Of a DNA stretch of 64,000 bases, positions 38,972 through 46,259 are shown piece after piece. The DNA lies in the NCBI GenBank assembly GCA_949285025.1, contig CASDXG010000096.1, forward strand, positions 1-64,000, given 5' to 3'. The stretch comes from an uncultured Bacteroides sp. (GTDB taxonomy: Bacteria; Bacteroidota; Bacteroidia; Bacteroidales; Bacteroidaceae). The number at the start of each line of letters is the position of its first letter. Position 1 is the stretch's first letter. Under the pieces are notes generated by a model. That model was not told the DNA's origin. It worked only from the letters and a program-made list of their open reading frames with translations, and did no database searches. A program made the translations under genes and the position numbers.

Positions 38972-39144
38972 GCATAAGGATGGGATATATGAAAATATTT
39001 GGTCGATATTTTATAAAAAACGTCTTATTTCTCTGTTTGAAAGCGCTTTCCCGTTTGGGAAAAGGGGGAGTGGGATAGATAAAAATATGCTGACGTTTTT
39101 GAGAAAATATGGTGGCAAATTGCTTCGTACATCGGCATGTATGA

Positions 39145-39190
39145 AAAAAAATAACGGAATGTTTTTTCCTGTGGATGAAAACATTCCGTT
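39145..39190 (-). terminator. Terminator of tRNA-Trp
   Basis: On the minus strand AACGGAATGTTTT (39190-39178) pairs perfectly with its complement at 39165-39153; TTATTTTTTTT follows. It starts 8 bases after the tRNA 3' end. Confidence 0.9.
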
Positions 39191-39198
39191 GAGCTTTG

Positions 39199-39271
39199 CA
39201 CGGGAAGAGAGACTCGAACTCCCGACACTCGGTTTTGGAGACCGATGCTCTACCAACTGAGCTATTCCCGT
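39199..39271 (-). tRNA. tRNA-Trp (CCA anticodon)
   Basis: A 73-base cloverleaf: acceptor ACGGGAA paired with TTCCCGT, D arm with AGCTCAGTTGGTAGAGC, anticodon stem TCGGT/ACCGA with loop CTCCAAA giving anticodon CCA, T arm with GTTCGAGTC, and discriminator G. The 3' CCA is not encoded. Confidence 0.96.
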
Positions 39272-39282
39272 AAATCCGTTTG

Positions 39283-39312
39283 CAAAGGTAGCATAAAAAG
39301 CAATACTTGCAA
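39283..39312 (-). promoter_or_regulatory. Promoter of tRNA-Trp
   Basis: On the minus strand TTG (39312-39310) and TACCTTTG (39290-39283) are 19 bp apart, an exact match to the Bacteroidota consensus, 11 bases ahead of the mature tRNA. Confidence 0.8.
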
Positions 39313-39392
39313 GAATTTATTTAAAGAAGTTTCTTTTTCCCGGGCGGAAGTATTTGTTGGAACCGTTTGTTTGTGGTTGGGAATGAATGATA

Positions 39393-39989
39393 TTACGTCA
39401 TGTTTAGCGATGATAATATTTTCCGGTAGTAGGTAGCTTTCCATTCTATTGGACGAGGATACGCGCGTGATGAAGACGGCATTCGCCAGATTGTCAGTGG
39501 TCGTTCTGCAAAGTTTGTTCTGATGTATTCGCCGATAGGGATAGAAGGTGTGTGAGTGATGGATTGGAGAACTTCGGCTGATTTTTGACCGGTTGTTACA
39601 ATCGTATGGCATTCCGGTATTTCTTGTAACAACATTTTCAGGTCGGTTGGCTTTATGATTTGCAAGGAATTGTCAGACGCATTATTCTTTAGACGGATAA
39701 CTTCTTCAGCAGTGTCGTAAAGGGCGAGGCCGATTTCCTTGCAGAAATCTTTTATTTTCTCCTCATCAAACTTTTTATTGTTCGGTATGATGAAGTAATT
39801 TTTGTCACCTTTGGCTATGAGTCCCCAGATTCTCCACATATCGTTGTTCCAGTTTGGGTAAAAGAAATCCATGCACCACCGTTTCTTTTGTGGCGGAAAG
39901 CTGCCAAGCATCAGAATTTTTGCGCTTTGAGGGAGAAATGCTTTCAGCGGGTGTTTCTCTATTGGCAGATGGTCTGGTGTAGGGGACAT
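39393..39989 (-). CDS. Uracil-DNA glycosylase family protein
   Basis: About 198 residues from the ATG at 39989 (the longer frame would run into the preceding gene). It starts PLKAFLPQSAKILMLGSFPP, the family's first active-site strand, and has TIVTTGQKSAEVL and a terminal LTIWRMPSSSRAYP, similar to the SSxAN/SPS-type motif of mismatch-specific (MUG-like) glycosylases. DNA base-excision activity is likely, but the exact class and substrate cannot be told. It lies 7 bp after an unknown gene with which it is probably cotranscribed. Confidence 0.7.
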   Translation of the reverse strand: MSPTPDHLPIEKHPLKAFLPQSAKILMLGSFPPQKKRWCMDFFYPNWNNDMWRIWGLIAKGDKNYFIIPNNKKFDEEKIKDFCKEIGLALYDTAEEVIRLKNNASDNSLQIIKPTDLKMLLQEIPECHTIVTTGQKSAEVLQSITHTPSIPIGEYIRTNFAERPLTIWRMPSSSRAYPRPIEWKATYYRKILSSLNMT

Positions 39990-39996
39990 GGAGCGG

Positions 39997-40626
39997 TTAT
40001 GCTTTGGGTTTCGGTTCTTTTCTTGCCAGCAGCAGCAAAGTTTGGAAATAATTGCATATCCATTCTTCAGAAAAGCCGAGCACGCGTTGGTATTGACGGA
40101 TGCCTGTTGTGGTCTTGCGAATGCTGTCATCTTTCCAGTTTGTCTTGGTCAAGATATCATGCACCGTTTTATTTGTCATACTTTCAAGTAATTTTTTCGG
40201 AAGGAAAGGGACACGAAGTTTCCATTGCATGAGATTGACAATGACAGTCATCAGGTCCTGACTGAAGGTTTGATAGATGGAAAGATAAGTAGGAACGTCG
40301 TTTAGTGTCTTACAGTTCTTTTTGATGGAACTGTCTGTTTCCTTGAAAAACGAGTTTTTTATTCCATAAATTTCGGTCAGCATCTTTTTGCAGTGGGCTT
40401 TTTCTGCAATACCTAATTTATTGTTTTGCGTAGGGATTTTTAATGTTCGCTTGAATGCCGCAAGGTCGGGCAGGTATCTGATGTTGCTGATGCCTAATTG
40501 GGCTGCCATTGCTGCCTGAGTATATACACGGATTAATGTGAGATAGTCTTCCATTCCTCCCACGCGTGCGGTCGGTTCTTGGTTTTCTTTCGATTTATTT
40601 CCGAAAAGTTTTGAAAAGATGTTCAT
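39997..40626 (-). CDS. Conserved protein of unknown function
   Basis: About 209 residues starting MNIFSKLFGNKSKENQEP. It is a largely alpha-helical, lysine-rich soluble protein (ARVGGMEDYLTLIRVYTQAAMAAQLG; VPTYLSIYQTFSQDLMTVIVNLMQW) with no signal peptide or membrane segment. I recognise no catalytic motif. The start at 40656 is possible, but the ATG at 40626 precedes the more ordered sequence. It is adjacent to the uracil-DNA-glycosylase-like gene, so a cofactor role in the same process is possible but unsupported. Confidence 0.65.
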   Translation of the reverse strand: MNIFSKLFGNKSKENQEPTARVGGMEDYLTLIRVYTQAAMAAQLGISNIRYLPDLAAFKRTLKIPTQNNKLGIAEKAHCKKMLTEIYGIKNSFFKETDSSIKKNCKTLNDVPTYLSIYQTFSQDLMTVIVNLMQWKLRVPFLPKKLLESMTNKTVHDILTKTNWKDDSIRKTTTGIRQYQRVLGFSEEWICNYFQTLLLLARKEPKPKA

Positions 40627-40690
40627 ATAATAAGCATTATTTATTTTGGTGTACAAAGATACGAAAAATGTAATTTCTTTTAAGCTTCCG

Positions 40691-41341
40691 CTAAGATTCT
40701 TCCTGGGGACAGAAGTAAAATGTATGTTTCTTGAATATCTGTTTTACCAGACCGAAGCGGATAAAATCGGCAAGAAGCGTACAAACGTGTTTACGTTTCA
40801 GCTTCACCATTCGGCAGCATTGGTTTAGGGTGAGCTCTTTGTGCTTTTCCAATAAATTCAGAAGGCTTTTTTCCTGTTCGCTATATTTGATAAAAGTGTC
40901 TTTCTTTGTGAGTCCCTTTTTCCATATTTCCAGTTGTACGGGATTGGCCAAGATGTTTTCATCACCGATACGCATGTATGCCCATCCTTTATTATGCTCA
41001 TCTATGGCGTAAACCGGCTTCGTGTTGTTTTCCGATATTTGTACTTCGAGTATATCTTTTTTATCGACTTTATGTATGAAGATATGGATATCGGGCTTCG
41101 GTCGGCAATATATTTGCGCGGCAGCTTCTATCATATATGCTTCTTCATCGGAGTGTATTCCGGCGATTTTACCGTTATCTTTTACTCCGATCAGCAGCTT
41201 GCCTCCTTTTGTATTTGCAAAGGCAGAGAGACTGTGAGCTATTTTCCGGGCATCTGATATGGCAAATTTAAAGTCTTGCCTTATGTGTTCTCCTTCGTTT
41301 ATTAATTGATGGATGTAGTTGTCGTCATCTGTTTTTTTCAT
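40691..41341 (-). CDS. AlbA_2 / Schlafen-type putative DNA-binding protein
   Basis: About 216 residues. Residues 8-115 form the AlbA_2 domain (EGEHIRQDFKFAISDARKIAHSLSAFANTKGGKLLIGVKDNGKIAGI), a divergent ATPase/nucleic-acid-binding fold found in transcription regulators. The C-terminal part (SLLNLLEKHKELTLNQCCRM) looks like a winged helix. The upstream ATG at 41368 is an alternative start. It is probably a regulator of unknown target. Confidence 0.78.
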   Translation of the reverse strand: MKKTDDDNYIHQLINEGEHIRQDFKFAISDARKIAHSLSAFANTKGGKLLIGVKDNGKIAGIHSDEEAYMIEAAAQIYCRPKPDIHIFIHKVDKKDILEVQISENNTKPVYAIDEHNKGWAYMRIGDENILANPVQLEIWKKGLTKKDTFIKYSEQEKSLLNLLEKHKELTLNQCCRMVKLKRKHVCTLLADFIRFGLVKQIFKKHTFYFCPQEES

Positions 41342-41416
41342 TGTCTTGATGTTTGGAAAGAAGAACATGTAAAATCGGATAGAATGATCCGCAAATTTTT
41401 CACTTCTGTTGAAGTG

Positions 41417-43438
41417 TCATTTGCGGAAATTCTTCAATCCGGTTTGTAAGAATTCAATATATTTGTCTATGTCCTCGTTGTATGCGTATGATTTATTGAG
41501 CGGTTTCCCCTCATTGTCGAGCAAGACATAAAATGGTTGGGCATTTGCTCCGAATTTTACGCGTTGTAAATAACTCCATTTGTCGCCTACGGTCCGGAGA
41601 ATTCGTTCCTGCCCGTTCTCTGTGACTCGAATTGGTTCGGGAAGTTTCTTCTTGTCATCTACATAAAGCGTGATTAATACGTAGTCGTTTTCGAGCATGT
41701 CGCTTACACGATAATCGGTCCATACAGCCAATTCCATTTTTCTACAGTTTACACATCCGTAGCCTGTGAAATCTATCATGACCGGCTTTTGGGTCCGGCG
41801 TGCATATGCCATGCCTTCATCATAGTCGTAAAATTGGGCATGTACCTCGTTGTTATATAAATTAAAATCTTGTGTTTGCATGGGAGGGGCGAAGGCACTG
41901 ATTGCTTTTAGCGGAGCTCCCCACAATCCCGGAAGCATATATACGGCAAAAGCGAAAGAGAATAGTGCCAAAAAGAAACGGGGAACGGAAACGTGTGTGT
42001 TGTCGTCATCGTGCGGGAACTTCAATTTCCCCAGTAGATATACTCCCAGTAATGCGAAGATAACTATCCAAAGAGCAAGGAACGTCTCACGGTCGAGGAT
42101 GCCCCAACCGTATGCTAAATCGGCTACAGACAGGAATTTCAGGGCAAAGGCCAATTCAAGGAAGCCTAATGTTACTTTTATGGCATTCATCCAACCGCCG
42201 GATTTTGGCATTGATTTCAGCCATGACGGGAACAAGGCAAACAGGGTGAATGGTAAAGCAAGGGCGATGGAAAAGCCTAACATTCCGATGGCCGGGTCAA
42301 TAACGTTGCCGGTTGTGGAAACTTCGACCAATAGAAATCCGATGATAGGGCCGGTGCATGAGAAAGAAACCAGCGCCAACGTGAATGCCATGAGGAATAT
42401 GCTTAGCAGGCCGGCTGTTTTTTCTGCCTTACTGTCGACAGCATTGCTCCATTTTGATGGGAGAGTGATTTCAAATGCTCCGAAGAATGATGCTGCAAAG
42501 ATGACCAAAAGCAAGCAGAAAAACAGGTTGAAGAATGCATTTGTAGACAGATCATTCAATCTGTTTGCTCCATAGATCAATGTAACGGCCAGTCCTAATG
42601 TTACATAAATAACCACAATGGATGCGCCGTATATCCAGGCATCGCGAATACCTTTTCGTTTGTTTTTACTTCGTTTCAGGAAAAAACTTACAGTCATCGG
42701 GATGATTGGCCATACACAGGGAGTAAATAAAGCAAGCAGACCACCGATAAATCCGGCAAAAAAGATTGCCATCCAAGAGCGGGAACTCTCTTCTGTATGT
42801 TCTCCATATTGTTGTAGCTCTTTAATGACGGGCTGCCAATAATCGATTGATTGTGACGAAGTTTCTTCTTTTATACTGGCTTGTTGTGTCTCTGAGCCGG
42901 CCGTGTCTGCGGAATTTTCTCCGGAGTTTTTCGGGGTAGTGTCGGTTGTATATGGTTGGGCATTCGTATTGCTTGTCTGGCTTGTTTCCCCGTTGAATTG
43001 GAAGTCTACTTTTGATGGAGGCAGACAATTCTCATTGCTGCATGCCCCATATTCAAGGTATCCGGAAATTTTGTACGTTGTACCGGTTAATCTGACCTTT
43101 TGTTTGAACGTGACTTCCTTCTCGAAGTATCGTACTTGCATGCCAAAAACGGGGTCATTTATATCGATTTCTTTTCCTTCGGCTTTCAGCTTTCCTATAA
43201 GTTCGGCGCCTGTTATCTCATCAATGTTGAACGTGGCCGGGATAGGGCCTCCTTCTTCCAAGTCGGTAGAGTAGACATGCCATCCCTCGTCTATCGTTCC
43301 TTTGAAAATGATTTCGGCTTCTTTATCTGAAATGATTTTCCATTCTTTTTTAAAATGAACCGGTTCTTGTATTTGGGAAAATGCAGGTAAACAGAATAGC
43401 AGGGCGTATAGCCATCCGAGAAAAAGTTTTTTTATCAT
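41417..43438 (-). CDS. dsbD: Thiol:disulfide interchange protein DsbD
   Basis: 673 residues. Signal peptide, then the periplasmic alpha domain with its Cys pair in the GACSNENCLPPSKV region. Eight membrane segments follow (residues about 225-500) with FTPCVWPIIPMTVSF and FSCTGPIIG carrying the membrane Cys pair. The C-terminal thioredoxin domain has FTGYGCVNCRKMELAVW (active Cys-Val-Asn-Cys). It passes electrons from cytoplasmic thioredoxin to periplasmic partners for disulfide isomerisation and cytochrome maturation. A promoter with an inverted-repeat operator lies upstream. Confidence 0.93.
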   Translation of the reverse strand: MIKKLFLGWLYALLFCLPAFSQIQEPVHFKKEWKIISDKEAEIIFKGTIDEGWHVYSTDLEEGGPIPATFNIDEITGAELIGKLKAEGKEIDINDPVFGMQVRYFEKEVTFKQKVRLTGTTYKISGYLEYGACSNENCLPPSKVDFQFNGETSQTSNTNAQPYTTDTTPKNSGENSADTAGSETQQASIKEETSSQSIDYWQPVIKELQQYGEHTEESSRSWMAIFFAGFIGGLLALFTPCVWPIIPMTVSFFLKRSKNKRKGIRDAWIYGASIVVIYVTLGLAVTLIYGANRLNDLSTNAFFNLFFCLLLVIFAASFFGAFEITLPSKWSNAVDSKAEKTAGLLSIFLMAFTLALVSFSCTGPIIGFLLVEVSTTGNVIDPAIGMLGFSIALALPFTLFALFPSWLKSMPKSGGWMNAIKVTLGFLELAFALKFLSVADLAYGWGILDRETFLALWIVIFALLGVYLLGKLKFPHDDDNTHVSVPRFFLALFSFAFAVYMLPGLWGAPLKAISAFAPPMQTQDFNLYNNEVHAQFYDYDEGMAYARRTQKPVMIDFTGYGCVNCRKMELAVWTDYRVSDMLENDYVLITLYVDDKKKLPEPIRVTENGQERILRTVGDKWSYLQRVKFGANAQPFYVLLDNEGKPLNKSYAYNEDIDKYIEFLQTGLKNFRK

Positions 43439-43494
43439 AGTCGGTATTTAATATTTAGTATTGTAATGGGATAAAAACCGATGCAAAGATACGG

Positions 43495-43518
43495 CGTTTC
43501 GGGCGGATAACCGAAACG
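43495..43518. promoter_or_regulatory. Inverted-repeat operator candidate in the dsbD promoter
   Basis: CGTTTCGG (43495-43502) and CCGAAACG (43511-43518) are perfect 8-bp inverted copies with an 8-base spacer, placed directly upstream of the -7 element. A repressor bound here would block RNA polymerase. Confidence 0.55.
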
Positions 43519-43700
43519 ATAATTTGAAAAGTATTGAAAAATATGCTATTGGACGTATATATTCTCATGAAACCTCTCGTTCTTTCGGCGGAGATATAGT
43601 GACGTTTTCTGCAAAAGGGCGAGATGTTTCCAATGCAGAACTGCCGTTCTTATTGTCTTTTATTTTATGACAAGGTTTGAATTGTTGCAGAAATTAAAAC

Positions 43701-43783
43701 AATCTGTCGGAAGATTAGTTTCATATATTACCTGATTTTCAGGTAAAACCTATGGCGAGGAGAAGCTAATCTGCCGACAGATT
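43701..43783. repeat. Nested inverted repeat of 83 bases downstream of the ECF S-component gene
   Basis: Outer arms: AATCTGTCGG-A-AGATTAG (43701-43718) with CTAATCT-G-CCGACAGATT (43766-43783), complementary except for one A-G mismatch. Inner hairpin: TTACCTGA-TTT-TCAGGTAA (43728-43746), perfect. Single-stranded segments of 9 and 19 bases separate the two helices. On the minus strand GTTTTAATTT follows, so it may act as a large terminator for the upstream operon, a 3'-end small RNA or a miniature mobile repeat. Confidence 0.7.
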
Positions 43784-43865
43784 GGAATGTCCGCTAATGG
43801 AACCGCATCAACAAACTGCATATAAGGGAGTAAGAGGGGCGATTCTTTTTTTATTATGTCTTGGA

Positions 43866-44375
43866 TTATTTTGTAAGCAAATATCTGATTACGCCATAAC
43901 CGCCTGCTATTTGTACGAGCATTCCCGGAACACCAATCCGAAAGTCTTGGATTGCTGCATAGAAACTTCCTGTCATTAACCATTCTCCGGCAGTACCTAT
44001 GATTTGATATGCCAGCACTGTTGCAAGGAGAAGAAGTATGTTTACTTTCTGAAAGCGGTGAGCAATGTATCCGGCAGTTAGTGCAAGTGCTACAGATTTC
44101 AGTAAAATGGCAGGTAATACGGTGGGAGCAGGCATTCCGAATAATGCCGAGTTGATTACCGGAGAAAGTATTGCAGTCAGTAGTCCGGCTTTCCAACCGT
44201 ATTTATAAGCTGCAATTAGTGTGAAAAAATAAATGGGAAGCCAGATCATACCGCCCTGAGGCATGAGATGACAAAGCTGCGGTAATAAGATGTTTCCTAA
44301 GATGAACAAACCGGCCATCCGGTATGTTTTTACATTATGATACGTCAATGTGTAAAGTTTTACGCTTGTTTCCAT
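43866..44375 (-). CDS. ECF transporter S component-like membrane protein
   Basis: 169 residues with five to six hydrophobic helices. The sequence GLFILGNILLPQLCHLMPQGGMIWLPIYFFTLIAAYKYGWKAGLLTAILSPVIN resembles substrate-binding S components of energy-coupling-factor vitamin importers. No EcfA or EcfT genes are in the window, so it would use shared modules or act alone. The substrate is unknown. It is the last gene of the redox operon starting at 47771, so a cofactor or its precursor is a fair guess. Confidence 0.75.
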   Translation of the reverse strand: METSVKLYTLTYHNVKTYRMAGLFILGNILLPQLCHLMPQGGMIWLPIYFFTLIAAYKYGWKAGLLTAILSPVINSALFGMPAPTVLPAILLKSVALALTAGYIAHRFQKVNILLLLATVLAYQIIGTAGEWLMTGSFYAAIQDFRIGVPGMLVQIAGGYGVIRYLLTK

Positions 44376-44396
44376 TTTGTATAGGGTTTTAGATGA

Positions 44397-44810
44397 TTAT
44401 TTTTTTTCATTGTTTTTTATAAAACGTTCTATGATCGGAAGAATTTCTTCTGCGGTTTCTGTCTGTAATGTAAGCGTTTCCAAAGGGCACCATCCCGTTT
44501 TTTCTCGGTTTATGATGTGTGGAACTTTTTGGGCATAAGAAACTTCTGTCTGATATTTCTGCAGCAGGGTTAATGCCGGTTGGCTGATTACATCGGCATA
44601 AACCTGTTTTATCCCGCCCAAAATCATTAGAGCCGCAGCTGCTTTTCCTATGACTTTGTCGGCAATAGAGGCTCCTTTTATGAATTCTGCGTCATGCTTT
44701 AGCAGATAGTATAGGTCAGCTACTCCGCGTTGCCGGAATATCCGGATTTCTTTGTTGGCGATAACGCAAGAACATCCTTCGTCGTGCAATTTTTTTATCA
44801 GCTCTTCCAT
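44397..44810 (-). CDS. DUF1893 domain protein
   Basis: 137 residues, soluble. The stretch CVIANKEIRIFRQRGVADLYYLLK followed by GASIADKVIGKAAAALMILGGIKQVYADVISQPALTLL is typical of DUF1893, a cytidine-deaminase-like fold of unknown function. VGKAAA-like and VY(A/T)DVIS segments match that family. The gene begins 3 bp after the Fe-S aldo/keto reductase stop and ends 21 bp before the S-component gene, so it belongs to the redox operon. Confidence 0.82.
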   Translation of the reverse strand: MEELIKKLHDEGCSCVIANKEIRIFRQRGVADLYYLLKHDAEFIKGASIADKVIGKAAAALMILGGIKQVYADVISQPALTLLQKYQTEVSYAQKVPHIINREKTGWCPLETLTLQTETAEEILPIIERFIKNNEKK

Positions 44811-44813
44811 CTG

Positions 44814-46199
44814 TTAGCGTTTGCCTTCTTTTAATTCGTTTACGAATTGATCGATGCGATGTAATTCTTTGGGAATGTCGATAGCTTGCGGACAATGTGG
44901 GGTACACTGGTTGCATCCGGTACAGTGGTCGGCTTGTCGCAAGCGGGGGACGCTCCGATCGTATCCGATGAGAAAAGCTCTTCTTGCCTTGCGGTAGTTT
45001 TCCGATTGCGAATTTTCCGGGATATTTCCTTCATTCACGCATTTGTTGTAATGTAATAATATGCCTGGAATGTCGATGCCGTATGGACAAGGCATGCAAT
45101 ATTGGCAGTCATTACACGGTATAGTCGGGTATTCCAGCATCAGTACGGCGGTATCATAGAGAAACTGGAATTCCTCATCTGATAATGGTTGTAACGGTGA
45201 ATATGTGCGAAGATTGTCTTCCAAGTGTTCCATGTATGTCATGCCGCTCAAAACAGTTAGCACTCCGGGAAACGAACCGGCGTATCGGAATGCCCAGGAT
45301 GCCACACTGCTTTCGGGAGCACGTTGTTTTAAACGTGCTGTGATGTGGTCGGGAACATTGGAAAGGCGTCCGCCCAACAGGGGCTCCATGATGATGGCCG
45401 GAATGTTTCTTTTCTGAAGTTCTGCATAAAGATATTCGGCATTGACATTGTTTCCCGAAGCATGTTGCCAATCTACATAGTTTAATTGGATTTGAATAAA
45501 GTCCCAATGTACTTTTTCGTGTAGGGCTATCAGTTGGTCGAATACTTCACGTCGTCCGTGAAAAGACCATCCCAACCGGTGGATTCGTCCGGCTTTTCGT
45601 TCTTCAATGAGGAAATCGAGCATACCATTGTTGATATATCGCGACTCAAAATCCCTCATACTCCCGCCAATAGAGTGAAGAAGATAGTAATCAATATAGT
45701 CAACTTGTAAATCTTCAAACGATTGGTGATACATTCTGAGGGAACCTTCCCGACTATGGTCGCCAAAGTTTGACAGTTTTGTCGCTATAAAGAGCTTCTC
45801 TCTCGGGTAGCGTTTTAGGGCAATCCCTGTGGCCTTTTCAGACAGACCTCGTACATAAGCTGGGGATGTATCGAAATAATTTACGCCATGAGCGATAGCT
45901 ACATCGACCAATTTGTTTACAGTTTCCTGATCTATTACTTCCTTTTTACTGTCATTTTTATCTTTTATGACAGGCCATCTCATGCATCCATATCCTAAAA
46001 GCGATACTTTATCTCCCAAAGAAGGATGGGTGCGATAGGTCATTTTATCGGTAGGGATTTCTGTGTTTGTTGTGTGGTTTGCACCGTTTTCTGTTCCGCT
46101 TTTGCATGATGCAATTCCTGTTGTGGCAAGGCCTGCAAGCCCCATTGTCTTGAAGAAATCCCGGCGATTTATTTTATGTTCGTTATGATTGTCTTTCAT
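44814..46199 (-). CDS. Exported aldo/keto reductase with C-terminal 4Fe-4S ferredoxin domain
   Basis: 461 residues. It starts with a twin-arginine-type signal (KINRRDFFKTMGLAGLATTG) that ends at a possible lipoprotein Cys (IASCKSG). Residues about 55-340 are an AKR barrel (GYGCMRWPV, VNYFDTSPAY with Asp and Tyr, LFIATKLS with Lys, IDYYLLHSIGG with His). The C terminus adds Cys clusters CNDCQYCMPCPYGIDIP and CTGCNQCTPHCPQAIDIP for Fe-S centres. It could transfer electrons between a ferredoxin chain and an organic carbonyl outside the cytoplasm. It follows the NapH-NapG fusion gene by 60 bp. Confidence 0.9.
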   Translation of the reverse strand: MKDNHNEHKINRRDFFKTMGLAGLATTGIASCKSGTENGANHTTNTEIPTDKMTYRTHPSLGDKVSLLGYGCMRWPVIKDKNDSKKEVIDQETVNKLVDVAIAHGVNYFDTSPAYVRGLSEKATGIALKRYPREKLFIATKLSNFGDHSREGSLRMYHQSFEDLQVDYIDYYLLHSIGGSMRDFESRYINNGMLDFLIEERKAGRIHRLGWSFHGRREVFDQLIALHEKVHWDFIQIQLNYVDWQHASGNNVNAEYLYAELQKRNIPAIIMEPLLGGRLSNVPDHITARLKQRAPESSVASWAFRYAGSFPGVLTVLSGMTYMEHLEDNLRTYSPLQPLSDEEFQFLYDTAVLMLEYPTIPCNDCQYCMPCPYGIDIPGILLHYNKCVNEGNIPENSQSENYRKARRAFLIGYDRSVPRLRQADHCTGCNQCTPHCPQAIDIPKELHRIDQFVNELKEGKR

Positions 46200-46259
46200 T
46201 TTGCAGAGTTTATTATTTGAACGGTTGAATGTTTGGTTCTGATTATGGTGTTGCCTGAT

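Larger units (their letters stand above)
43439..43865 (-). promoter_or_regulatory. Intergenic region with dsbD promoter, operator-like repeat and a structured element
   Basis: No gene lies in these 427 bases. TATCTTTG (43491-43484) is the dsbD -7 element. CGTTTCGG-N8-CCGAAACG (43495-43518) fills the space between it and the -33 region like an operator. Further upstream, 43701-43783 holds a long nested inverted repeat, described separately. The remaining sequence shows no recognisable feature. Confidence 0.6.

Noticed and set aside
41850..42575. 241-codon plus-strand frame opposite dsbD
   Set aside because: Antisense shadow of the membrane part of DsbD; no own promoter or recognisable domain.
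43728..43746. TPP riboswitch suggested by ACCTGA near an ECF S component
   Set aside because: The other conserved TPP elements are missing and the structure lies downstream, not upstream, of the S-component gene.
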